The position numbers and the translations under genes are program-made. Below the pieces are notes generated by a model. It was given only the letters and a program-made list of their open reading frames with translations. It was not told where the DNA came from and searched no databases. Below, piece after piece: positions 56,921-64,000 of a stretch of 64,000 nt of DNA (positions within the stretch are counted from its first letter, which is position 1; every line of letters starts with the position of its first letter). Source of the stretch: Oceanibacterium hippocampi. GTDB lineage: Bacteria; Pseudomonadota; Alphaproteobacteria; Sneathiellales; Sneathiellaceae. The DNA lies in the NCBI RefSeq assembly GCF_900172325.1, contig NZ_FWFR01000001.1, positions 1,237,773-1,301,772 on the forward strand. Direction: 5' to 3'.

Positions 56921-58384
56921 ATGACCCAACTGCCGACGCAAAAGCTTTTCATCGGCGGCGCCTTCGTCGAGGCGCTCTCCGGCAAACGGTTCCGCTCGCT
57001 CAACCCGGCGACCAACGAACTCCTCTGCGAGGTCGAATCGGCCGGCGAGGCCGATGTCGAGCGTGCCGTCGCGGCGGCGGCCGAGGGCTTCCGTGTCTGG
57101 TCGACGACGGCGCCGGTCGAGCGCGGCCGGGTGCTGCGGCGCGCGGCCGACATCCTGCGCGAACGGAACGACGAGATCGCCCGGCTCGAGGTCATGGACT
57201 GCGGCAAGCCGATCAGCGAAAGCCTGACCGACGACGCGCTCTCGGCGGCCGATGCGATCGAGTTCTTTGCCGGCCTGGCGCCGGCGATCGCGGGCGAGCA
57301 TTTCGACCTGCCCGGCGCGGTCGGCTTCACCCGGAGGGAGCCGCTCGGCGTCTGCCTCGGGATCGGCGCCTGGAACTATCCGATCCAGATCGCCGGCTGG
57401 AAATCGGCGCCGGCCCTGGCCGCCGGCAACGCCATGATCTTCAAGCCCTCCGAGATGACGCCGGTGAGCGCCGGTCTGCTGGCCGAGGTCTATCGCGACG
57501 CCGGGTTGCCGGCCGGGGTCTTCAACGTCGTTCATGGCGAGCGCGAGGCCGGCGCGCTGCTGGTTGCCCATCCGGGCATCGCCAAGGTCTCGCTGACCGG
57601 CTCCGACGTGACCGGGCGGCGGGTCATGGCGGATGCCGCGGCGACGCTCAAGCAGGTGACGATGGAACTCGGCGGCAAGTCGCCGCTGATCGTCTTCGAT
57701 GACGCCGATCTGGATGCCGCGGTCGGCGGCGCGATGCTGGGGAACTTCTATACGCAGGGGGAGATCTGCACCAACGGCACCCGGGTCTTCGTGCAGCGCG
57801 GCGTCCATGACGCCTTCCTCGATAGGCTGGTGGAGCGGACCCGGAAGATCCGCATCGGCGATCCGCTCGACCCGGAAACGCAGATGGGGGCACTGATCAG
57901 CACCGAACACCTGGAACGGGTCGAGGGGCATGTGGCCCGGGGCATCGCCGAGGGGGCGCGGCTGGTGCTGGGCGGCCGGCGGCCTCAGGGACCGGGGCTG
58001 GAGCAGGGCAATTTCTACGAGCCGACGATCTTCGCCGACTGCCGCGACGACATGCGGATCGTCCGCGAGGAGATCTTCGGGCCGGTCATGTCGGTGCTGG
58101 TCTTCGACGACGAGGACGAGGCGGTGGCGCGCGCCAACGACACGAAGTTCGGCCTCGCCGCCGGCCTCTATACCCGCGACCTGGCACGCGCCCACCGGGT
58201 CGTCGCCCGGCTCGCCGCCGGGGTCTGCTGGGTCAATGCCTATAACCTGACCCCGGTCAACATGCCGTTCGGCGGCTACAAGCAGTCCGGCCTCGGCCGC
58301 GAGAACGGCATGGCCGCGCTCGCCCATTTCACCCAGATCAAGAGCGTCTACGTGGCGCTCGCCGATCCGGGTGCCCCGTTCTGA
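56921..58384 (+). CDS. betB: Betaine-aldehyde dehydrogenase-like enzyme
   Basis: A 487-residue NAD(P)-dependent aldehyde dehydrogenase. Catalytic Glu in [16 protein letters not shown], catalytic Cys in [17 protein letters not shown], and [13 protein letters not shown] near the end; [20 protein letters not shown] is characteristic of betaine aldehyde dehydrogenases, which make the osmoprotectant glycine betaine. betA (choline dehydrogenase), betI and a transporter are not adjacent, so the substrate could be another aldehyde such as an aminoaldehyde. Confidence 0.88.
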   Translation: MTQLPTQKLFIGGAFVEALSGKRFRSLNPATNELLCEVESAGEADVERAVAAAAEGFRVWSTTAPVERGRVLRRAADILRERNDEIARLEVMDCGKPISESLTDDALSAADAIEFFAGLAPAIAGEHFDLPGAVGFTRREPLGVCLGIGAWNYPIQIAGWKSAPALAAGNAMIFKPSEMTPVSAGLLAEVYRDAGLPAGVFNVVHGEREAGALLVAHPGIAKVSLTGSDVTGRRVMADAAATLKQVTMELGGKSPLIVFDDADLDAAVGGAMLGNFYTQGEICTNGTRVFVQRGVHDAFLDRLVERTRKIRIGDPLDPETQMGALISTEHLERVEGHVARGIAEGARLVLGGRRPQGPGLEQGNFYEPTIFADCRDDMRIVREEIFGPVMSVLVFDDEDEAVARANDTKFGLAAGLYTRDLARAHRVVARLAAGVCWVNAYNLTPVNMPFGGYKQSGLGRENGMAALAHFTQIKSVYVALADPGAPF

Positions 58385-58484
58385 GCGGCGTCGTCCGGCG
58401 TTCGAACCGCAGGCGGTTGCGGCGCCGGTTACCATCCATTAACGCTATCGCAAGGTCTGGGCGTCCAGAATCGGGACGGCTCGC

Positions 58485-59783
58485 ATGGCGATTTGGCGGA
58501 ACGAACTGACCCGAATGTTCGCGCATCTACTCTGTATCCTGGCTTACGGCGTCGTTGCCGTCGCGCTGGCGGTTGGCCTGCCGGACTATGTCCCGGCGCT
58601 CGAGCCAGTGATGGCCTATGGCGCCGGCGCGCTCGCCTTCCTGCTGTTCGCGCTGCTGCACGGGGCGCTTGCCCGGCGTGCGGAACGGAACGCGCTCTAC
58701 GGCGAACTCGACGAACTGCGCGTCAACCTGAGCGAGGCGGAATTCCGCCTCGAACGGCAGTCCGAACTGCTCGACAGCCTGGCCGGCGACATCGCCTCGC
58801 AGGAAGCCCTCGGCAAGGAACTGGTACTGATCCGGAACCTGCTCGGGCAACTCGGCCGCAACACGGCACAGACCGCCCCGCAAGCCGACCCGACCCCTGC
58901 CGGACCCGCCGCCCGTGGCCAGCACCCCGAGAACGACGAGACGGACGACGACGAGGCGGAGGTCGCCGGGCCGCCGGCCCCGAAGGTCGATCCGGAACTC
59001 TCGGAAAGCGACGTCCTCAACATCGTTCGCTGGGCGCTGAAGGAGAACCGCGTCGATCTCTACCTCCAGCCAGTGGTCAGCCTGCCGCAGCGGAAGATCC
59101 ACTATTACGAGGCCTTTTCGCGGATCCGCGGGCCGCGCGGCCAGATCATCGAGCCGGGGCAGTATCTGAAGCTGGCGGCGGACGCCGGCCTGCTGCCGAC
59201 GATCGACAACCTGCTGCTGTTCCGTTGCGTCCAGCTTGTCCGCCGCATCCGCCGCGGCCGCAATCGCGAACAGGGGCCGTCCTTCTTCGTCAACATCTCC
59301 TCCCATGCGCTGGCCGACGAGCAGTTCTTCCCGCAGTTCACGGAGTTCCTGGAACTGCACCGGGATCTCGCCCACAGCATGATCTTCGAACTCTCCCAGG
59401 CCGACCTGATCGCCAACCAGGAGACGGTCGGGCCGCATCTCCGGCGGCTCTTCGAACTCGGCTTCGCCTTCTCGATCGACCACGTGACGCGGCTCGACTT
59501 CGACTACAAGGCGCTCGCCGAACGTGGCTTCCAGTACATGAAGATCGACGCCGGCGCCCTGCTCGGCGAGGCGGACGGGGTGCGCAGCGATATCCAGATG
59601 GCCGATGTCCAGCAGGCGCTGGCGCGGGCCGGCATCCAGCTCATCGCCGGCAAGGTCGAGCACGAGGACACGGTGATCGGCCTGCTCGACGTCGATATCG
59701 CCTTCGGCCAGGGCTACCTGTTCGGCCGGCCGAAGCGGTCCCAGGACGACATCGACGAGGGACGGGCGGCGGCTGCCGGTTGA
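58485..59783 (+). CDS. tipF: TipF-like degenerate EAL domain protein
   Basis: A 432-residue protein: two N-terminal membrane helices (about residues 11-31 and 41-61), a coiled-coil (about 65-125), an acidic linker and a C-terminal EAL-type domain (about 175-425). The catalytic signature EAL reads EAF (about 209-211), and the metal loop DDFG reads IDHV, losing a metal-binding Asp; the Asn in FFVNIS, the Lys in YMKID and GQGYLFG remain. This matches Caulobacter TipF, a c-di-GMP-binding, non-hydrolysing protein that places the flagellum. The symbol is an inference from layout. Confidence 0.75.
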   Translation: MAIWRNELTRMFAHLLCILAYGVVAVALAVGLPDYVPALEPVMAYGAGALAFLLFALLHGALARRAERNALYGELDELRVNLSEAEFRLERQSELLDSLAGDIASQEALGKELVLIRNLLGQLGRNTAQTAPQADPTPAGPAARGQHPENDETDDDEAEVAGPPAPKVDPELSESDVLNIVRWALKENRVDLYLQPVVSLPQRKIHYYEAFSRIRGPRGQIIEPGQYLKLAADAGLLPTIDNLLLFRCVQLVRRIRRGRNREQGPSFFVNISSHALADEQFFPQFTEFLELHRDLAHSMIFELSQADLIANQETVGPHLRRLFELGFAFSIDHVTRLDFDYKALAERGFQYMKIDAGALLGEADGVRSDIQMADVQQALARAGIQLIAGKVEHEDTVIGLLDVDIAFGQGYLFGRPKRSQDDIDEGRAAAAG

Positions 59784-59840
59784 CCGCGCGCGCGGCGGCA
59801 ATTAAGCCGGGCCGTCCGCATCGTTCCGAAGGTTCCCGAC

Positions 59841-60731
59841 ATGACACTCCGCATCCTCGACGGTCTCTCGGCCATCGCCGGCGACTATGACGGTTTCGTG
59901 GTCGATCTCTGGGGGGTCGTCCACAACGGGGTCGAGGCGTACCGGGAAGCGGTCGATTGCATGCACCGCATGCGGGCCGGGGGCAAGCCGGTGCTGCTGC
60001 TCTCGAACGCGCCGCGACGCTCCGACCGGGTGACCCCGCGGCTCCGCGGGCTCGGCGTGCCGGACGATGCCTATGACGATATCCTGACCTCGGGCGATGC
60101 CACGCGTGACGCGCTGGCCAGCCGTGACGACGCCTGGCACGCGGCGCTCGGACGGCGTTTCTACCAGGTCGGGCCGGAGCGCGATTTCGGCCTGCTCGAC
60201 GGTCTCGACTATGTCCGCGTCCACGATCTCGCCGACGCCGATTTCGTGCTGATGAGCGGCCTCGTGGACGACGACCGGGAAGGGCCCGAGGATTACCGCG
60301 GGCTGCTCGGCCAGGCGCTCGAGCGCGGCCTGCCGATGATCTGCGTCAATCCGGACGTCCTCGTCATGCGCGGCCCGAAATGGATCTATTGCGGCGGCGC
60401 CCTGGCCGAGCTCTATCGGGAGATGGGCGGCGACGTGACCTTCCACGGCAAGCCCTATTCGCGGGTCTATGCCGAGTGCGCCCGGCGCATGGAGCGGCTT
60501 CTCGGGCGTTCGGTCGCGCCGGCCCGTCTGCTTGCCATCGGTGACAACCTGAACACCGACATCAGGGGTGCCAATGCCTTCGGCCTCGCCTCGGTGCTGG
60601 TCGCCGACGGCTTCCACGGTTCGGAGTGGGGCGAGGCGCTGGTCAGGGCGCCGGATCCGGCGGCCCTGGAACAGCACATGGTCAGCGCCGGCGCCCGACC
60701 GGACGCGGTTATCGTCCGCCTGCGCTGGTAG
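59841..60731 (+). CDS. HAD-IIA family hydrolase (TIGR01459 type)
   Basis: A 296-residue HAD hydrolase. Motif I DGFVVDLWGVVHNG, motif II LLLSNAPRRSDRV, the Lys in HGKPYSRVY, and motif IV AIGDNLNTDIRGAN. The FVVDLWGV variant is typical of the TIGR01459 alphaproteobacterial group, with unknown substrate, often located near ribF, which here begins 2.7 kb downstream. Its last 23 bases overlap the convergent HAD-IIB gene. Confidence 0.88.
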   Translation: MTLRILDGLSAIAGDYDGFVVDLWGVVHNGVEAYREAVDCMHRMRAGGKPVLLLSNAPRRSDRVTPRLRGLGVPDDAYDDILTSGDATRDALASRDDAWHAALGRRFYQVGPERDFGLLDGLDYVRVHDLADADFVLMSGLVDDDREGPEDYRGLLGQALERGLPMICVNPDVLVMRGPKWIYCGGALAELYREMGGDVTFHGKPYSRVYAECARRMERLLGRSVAPARLLAIGDNLNTDIRGANAFGLASVLVADGFHGSEWGEALVRAPDPAALEQHMVSAGARPDAVIVRLRW

Positions 60732-61527
60732 CGCCGCGCGCAGACAACAGGGTCGCCACCAGCTCGGCGAAGCCGGCGCCGCCCGCGGACGGCGTAACAT
60801 AGGCCGGCAGGGCGGCGATCCGGTCGGCGAAGGCGGCCACGTTGGCGACCCCGACCGCATGCGGGAAGGCGGCGAACATCGGCGCGTCGTTCGGTGAATC
60901 GCCGACGAAGACGATCTGCTCGGCGGCCGTCCGGATGTCGATGCCGAAGCATTCGCGGAGCATCCGGCCGCTCATGCCGAGCTTGTCATAGGCGCCGAAC
61001 CAGCCGTTGACGTGGATCGAGCTGACCTTGGCCTCCGCGCCTTCGGCCTCGAAGGCGGCGACGATGGCGGCGATCGCCGCGTCGTCGAGCGGCCCGGTAT
61101 CCTCGGCGAAATCGATCGCCAGGTCGGCGACCCGGAAGGGCTGGTCGGCGGCCACCCCGGCGCCCGGCACGGCGGCCGGGATCGTCTTCGCCAGCGCCTC
61201 CAGCTTCACCCTGTCCGCCGCCCGTTCGGCGTCGGACTTCCAGTAACGCCGGATCATCCGCCGGCCGGCAGGGTCGTAGCGGTAGAAGAAGGCGCCGTTC
61301 TCGCCGACAACCCCGTCGACCGGCCATATCCGGGCGATCAGGTCGCACCAGCCGGCCGGGCGGCCGGTCACCGGCACGACGATCAGCCCGGCGGCCTGTG
61401 CCGCCTCGAGCGCCGCGTAGGCGGTCGCCGGCAGCCGGCCACGCAGGGTCAGCGTGTCGTCGATGTCGCACAGCAGGCAGCGGATACCGGCCCGGGCGGC
61501 GGCCGGGAAGGCGGCGAGCGGCTTCAT
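60709..61527 (-). CDS. HAD-IIB family hydrolase (sugar phosphatase-like)
   Basis: A 272-residue HAD-IIB enzyme: CLLCDIDDTLTLRGRL (nucleophile), VVPVTGRPAGWCDLIARIWP, a C2-type cap, and VFVGDSPNDAPMFAAFPHAV. Related to mannosyl-3-phosphoglycerate and sucrose phosphatases. Its ATG overlaps the kynU stop as ATGA, so it is translated with kynureninase; the biochemical link is unclear. Confidence 0.88.
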   Translation of the reverse strand: MKPLAAFPAAARAGIRCLLCDIDDTLTLRGRLPATAYAALEAAQAAGLIVVPVTGRPAGWCDLIARIWPVDGVVGENGAFFYRYDPAGRRMIRRYWKSDAERAADRVKLEALAKTIPAAVPGAGVAADQPFRVADLAIDFAEDTGPLDDAAIAAIVAAFEAEGAEAKVSSIHVNGWFGAYDKLGMSGRMLRECFGIDIRTAAEQIVFVGDSPNDAPMFAAFPHAVGVANVAAFADRIAALPAYVTPSAGGAGFAELVATLLSARGATSAGGR

Positions 61528-62762
61528 GTCACCGCCCCGCGCACGGCGAAGCGCGGCGCCCGGTAGCGGCCCTCCCGCAGGATCCGCTCAAGCGCGGCGA
61601 CCGCGTCATGGATGTCGACATGGCGGGTATAGAGCGGCGTGAAGCCGAAGCGCATCAGGTCCGGTTCGCGGAAATCGCCGATGACGCCGGCCTCGATCAG
61701 CGCCTGGACGATCGCGTAGCCGTCGGGATGGCGGACCGAGACATGGCTGCCGCGCTCGGCATCGACGCGCGGCGTGACGATCTCCAGCCCGTAGGCGCGG
61801 TCGAGGCCGTCGACGAGGGCCATGAACTGCCGCGCCAGCGCCAGGCTTTTCTCGCGGACCCGGGCCGGATCGACATCCCGCCAGATGTCGAGCGCGTGGT
61901 CGAGGGCGGCGAGGCTCAGGATCGGCGGCGTGCCGCAGAGGAAGCGGGCGACCCCGGGCGCCGGCCGATAGGCGCGGTCGAAGGCGAACGGCGCGGCATG
62001 GCCCATCCAGCCGGTCAGCGGCGAGACGACGGCGTCCTGCAGGCGGCGATTGACATAGAGGAAGGCGGTCGCGCCGGGTCCGCCGTTCAGATACTTGTAG
62101 CTGCAGCCGACGGCGAAATCGGCGTCGGCGTCATCGAGCGCCACCGGCAGGGCGCCGGCGCTGTGCGCCAGGTCCCAGACGATCAGCGCGCCGGCGGCGT
62201 GCGCCGCCCGGGTGATCGCCGCCATGTCGTGCAGCCGGCCGCTTTTGAAATCGACATGGCTGAGCGCGACGACGGCGACGTTCCTGTCGAGTGCGGCGGG
62301 AATCTCGGCGACCGGGCAGAGGCGGAACTCGGCGCCGATCCCGGCCGCCGCGAGGCCCTGGGCCATGTAGAGATCGGTCGGGAAATTCTCCGGGTCCGAC
62401 AGGATCACCGTGCGGCCCGGGCGGGCGGCAAGGGCCGCGGCCATCACCTTGAACAGGTTGATCGAGGTCGAATCCGCGGCGACCACCTGGCCCGGCGCGG
62501 CGCCGATCAGGGGCGCGATCTTCTCGCCGACGCGGACCGGCAGGTCGATCCAGCCGGCCCCGTTCCAACTCGTGATCAGGCCCCGGCCCCATTCCCCGGT
62601 GACGACCTCGGCAAGCCGTTCGGCGAGGCCCTCGGGCAGCGGCCCGAGACTGTTGCCGTCGAGATAGATCAGCCCGTCGGGGATCGCGAAGCGTTCGCGC
62701 GCGCCGGCCAGCGGATCCTCGCGGTCCAGGGCGAGAAAGCTCTCGCGGTCGGGAAGGGTCAT
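61524..62762 (-). CDS. kynU: Kynureninase
   Basis: A 412-residue PLP enzyme that cleaves kynurenine or 3-hydroxykynurenine to (hydroxy)anthranilate and alanine. IYLDGNSLGPLPEGLAERLA, ADSTSINLFKVMAAA, VWDLAHSAGALPVALDDADA and the PLP lysine in GCSYKYLNGGPG (about residue 222) define it; FLCGTPPILSLAALDHALD follows. Start at 62762 with GGAG nine bases upstream. kynA is not here; a distant cyclase-family gene at 20.5 kb is not a typical kynB. Confidence 0.94.
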   Translation of the reverse strand: MTLPDRESFLALDREDPLAGARERFAIPDGLIYLDGNSLGPLPEGLAERLAEVVTGEWGRGLITSWNGAGWIDLPVRVGEKIAPLIGAAPGQVVAADSTSINLFKVMAAALAARPGRTVILSDPENFPTDLYMAQGLAAAGIGAEFRLCPVAEIPAALDRNVAVVALSHVDFKSGRLHDMAAITRAAHAAGALIVWDLAHSAGALPVALDDADADFAVGCSYKYLNGGPGATAFLYVNRRLQDAVVSPLTGWMGHAAPFAFDRAYRPAPGVARFLCGTPPILSLAALDHALDIWRDVDPARVREKSLALARQFMALVDGLDRAYGLEIVTPRVDAERGSHVSVRHPDGYAIVQALIEAGVIGDFREPDLMRFGFTPLYTRHVDIHDAVAALERILREGRYRAPRFAVRGAVT

Positions 62763-62889
62763 TTCCGGCGCTCCGAACGGAAGGATTGCCGGAACCCTCG
62801 CCAATGCTCCGCCGTTTGACAAGGGGGAGTATCCCTCGCGCCGGCCGGTTAATCGGCGGTTAGCAGGTTGCGGCGACAATCGAGGTTGC

Positions 62890-62917
62890 TTGCAGGAGCG
62901 CGACTTTTCGCTATATT
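62890..62917 (+). promoter_or_regulatory. Candidate promoter of the MaoC gene
   Basis: TTGCAG, 16-base spacer, TATATT (with CTATAT in alphaproteobacterial register one base earlier). Transcription would start about 68 bases before the ATG at 62992. A near-CtrA sequence TTAA-TCGGCGG-TTAG lies just upstream at 62849-62863. Confidence 0.5.
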
Positions 62918-62991
62918 GCACTGCACAACGGCGGCCGGGCCTTGCTTTTCCCGTATCTGCCGCACCGTCGAAGGGAAGTGAGGCAAGGTAG

Positions 62992-63435
62992 ATGTCGTTT
63001 CATGCGGAACTGCACGGTCACTATATCGAGGATCTCAACGTCGGGATGACGGAGATCTATTCGAAGACGGTCACCGATTCCGATATCGTCCTCTATTCCG
63101 GGGTCTCGGGCGACACCAATCCGCTTCACCTCGACGACGACTTCGCCAAGGAGACGATCTTCAAGGGGCGGATCGCGCACGGCATGCTGTCGGCCGGCCT
63201 GATCTCGGCGATCTTCGGCACCAAGCTGCCCGGCCCGGGGGCGATCTACGTCAGCCAGTCGCTGCGCTTCAAGGCGCCGGTCCGTTCCGGCGACACGGTC
63301 GTCGCGCGGGTCACGGTGACCGATGTCGCGGCCGAAAAGAAGCGCGTCACGTTCGAATGCAGTTGTCATGTCGGCACGCGGCTTGTACTTGAAGGCGATG
63401 CCGTCCTTATGGTGCCGAGCCGCGACGGGGCTTGA
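62992..63435 (+). CDS. MaoC family (R)-specific enoyl-CoA hydratase-like protein
   Basis: A 147-residue hot-dog-fold hydratase. The catalytic dyad Asp41/His46 is in SGDTNPLHLDDDFA, and IFKGRIAHGMLSAGLISAIF completes the active site, close to PhaJ. It would hydrate trans-2-enoyl-CoA to (R)-3-hydroxyacyl-CoA, linking beta-oxidation to polyhydroxyalkanoate. AAGG precedes the ATG. No phaC or phasin gene is nearby. ribF starts 39 bases downstream. Confidence 0.9.
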   Translation: MSFHAELHGHYIEDLNVGMTEIYSKTVTDSDIVLYSGVSGDTNPLHLDDDFAKETIFKGRIAHGMLSAGLISAIFGTKLPGPGAIYVSQSLRFKAPVRSGDTVVARVTVTDVAAEKKRVTFECSCHVGTRLVLEGDAVLMVPSRDGA

Positions 63436-63474
63436 GCGTCCGATTTTCCCGGCCCGGGGGCTTGAACCGGAACA

Positions 63475-64000
63475 ATGCGCATCCTGCGCCATCCGACCGA
63501 CACACCTGACGAGCTGAAGCGTGGCGTCGCCGCGCTCGGCAATTTCGACGGCGTGCATCTCGGCCATCGCTACCTGATCGGTCGTGCGCGTGCCATCGCC
63601 ACCGGGCGTGGCATGCCGCTCTCGGTGGTCACCTTCGAACCGCATCCCCGCGAATTCTTCCTCGGCGACCAGCCCAACTTCCGGCTGACGCCGCTGCGCG
63701 CCAAGGCCAGGCAGCTCGAGACGCTCGGCGTCGACCTGCTGGCAGCCCTGCATTTCGATCGCGGCTTCTCGGAACAAAGCCCGGAAACCTTCGTCCGCAC
63801 GGTCCTTGTCGAGGGCCTGGACGTCCGGCATGTCGTGGTCGGCTACGATTTCGTCTTCGGGCACAAGCGGGCCGGCACCACCCAGGTCCTTACCGAGCTT
63901 GGCCATCGCTTCGGCTTCGGCGTCACCATCGTCGAGGCGGCCGGCCTCGACGGCGAGATCTATTCCTCGACCCGGGTCCGCAACCTGCTGGGCGAGGGCA
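63475..64000 (+). CDS. ribF: Bifunctional riboflavin kinase/FAD synthetase, 3' truncated
   Basis: The frame from ATG 63475 stays open to the window edge (175 codons). The N-terminal FMN adenylyltransferase domain is present: LGNFDGVHLGHRYLI (nucleotide-binding HxGH), VTFEPHPREFF, VVGYDFVFGHKRAG, and SSTRVRNLL. The C-terminal riboflavin kinase domain lies beyond the window. It makes FMN and FAD. No FMN riboswitch is seen upstream. Confidence 0.93.
   Translation, partial: MRILRHPTDTPDELKRGVAALGNFDGVHLGHRYLIGRARAIATGRGMPLSVVTFEPHPREFFLGDQPNFRLTPLRAKARQLETLGVDLLAALHFDRGFSEQSPETFVRTVLVEGLDVRHVVVGYDFVFGHKRAGTTQVLTELGHRFGFGVTIVEAAGLDGEIYSSTRVRNLLGEG

Noticed and set aside
58436..58452. TTAC-N6-TTAA upstream of the TipF-like gene as a CtrA site
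   Set aside because: Wrong spacing (6 rather than 7) and a mismatched left half, although CtrA control would fit the biology.

Overview
The window is a high-GC, gene-dense bacterial chromosome segment with almost no spare DNA. Gene content points to an alphaproteobacterium, probably of the Rhodospirillales type. The pointers are a J-domain/cobS/cobT cluster, an aroK-aroB-CorC/HlyC block near xerD and accA, an S4/SUV3-like helicase pair, a TipF-like degenerate EAL protein, a PhrR/PraR-type XRE regulator, a plcP-agt lipid-remodelling pair and one perfect CtrA box. The genus cannot be named from the sequence alone. I see no rRNA, tRNA, CRISPR array, insertion sequence or prophage.

Layout. 1-4.5 kb: the 3' part of an acetolactate-synthase-like TPP enzyme, then a lipid module (Agt glycosyltransferase and PlcP phospholipase C on the minus strand, a diacylglycerol-kinase-family lipid kinase divergent). 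4.6-8.3 kb: a small membrane protein and korA-korB (2-oxoacid:ferredoxin oxidoreductase). 8.6-14.4 kb: a TetR/P450 divergent pair with a palindromic operator, a LysR regulator, and a redox/membrane set (secreted cupredoxin-like protein, FAD disulfide oxidoreductase, VTT membrane protein). 14.5-24.9 kb: mixed metabolic and envelope genes (YHS protein, exported orthocaspase, acyl-CoA dehydrogenase, class II aldolase, MFS, cyclase-family hydrolase, three-domain Nfu protein, MlaC, OsmC, CDP-alcohol phosphatidyltransferase).

24.9-30.9 kb is a compact catabolic unit: a LysR regulator divergent from CaiB-type CoA transferase, HMG-CoA-lyase-like enzyme and a TRAP transporter (P, Q, M), several joined by ATGA overlaps. 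It looks like import, CoA activation and lyase cleavage of a hydroxylated branched dicarboxylate. 30.9-36 kb: unknown protein, S4 protein and RNA helicase coupled by ATGA overlaps, trans-3-hydroxyproline dehydratase, and rpmB with a clear promoter and terminator.

36-43.8 kb: phytase-like esterase, Tat-exported dienelactone hydrolase, a SleB-type cell wall hydrolase behind a TTAA-N7-TTAA CtrA site, cobT, cobS, J-domain protein, XRE regulator and BolA. 44-55.5 kb: a ribbon-helix-helix protein, the aroK-aroB-CorC-AEC transporter operon, a 46-residue membrane protein coupled to a large secreted protein and xerD, malyl-CoA lyase, accA, and a PEP-CTERM surface protein. 55.6-64 kb: MAPEG protein, HAD phosphatase, betaine aldehyde dehydrogenase, TipF-like protein, two more HAD hydrolases, kynureninase, a MaoC hydratase and the start of ribF.

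The observations I would follow first are the CoA-transferase/lyase/TRAP module, the PlcP-Agt-lipid kinase cluster, the TipF-like EAL protein, the Nfu protein with a degenerate middle domain, the FAD/VTT/secreted-protein set, and the 46-residue ORF.
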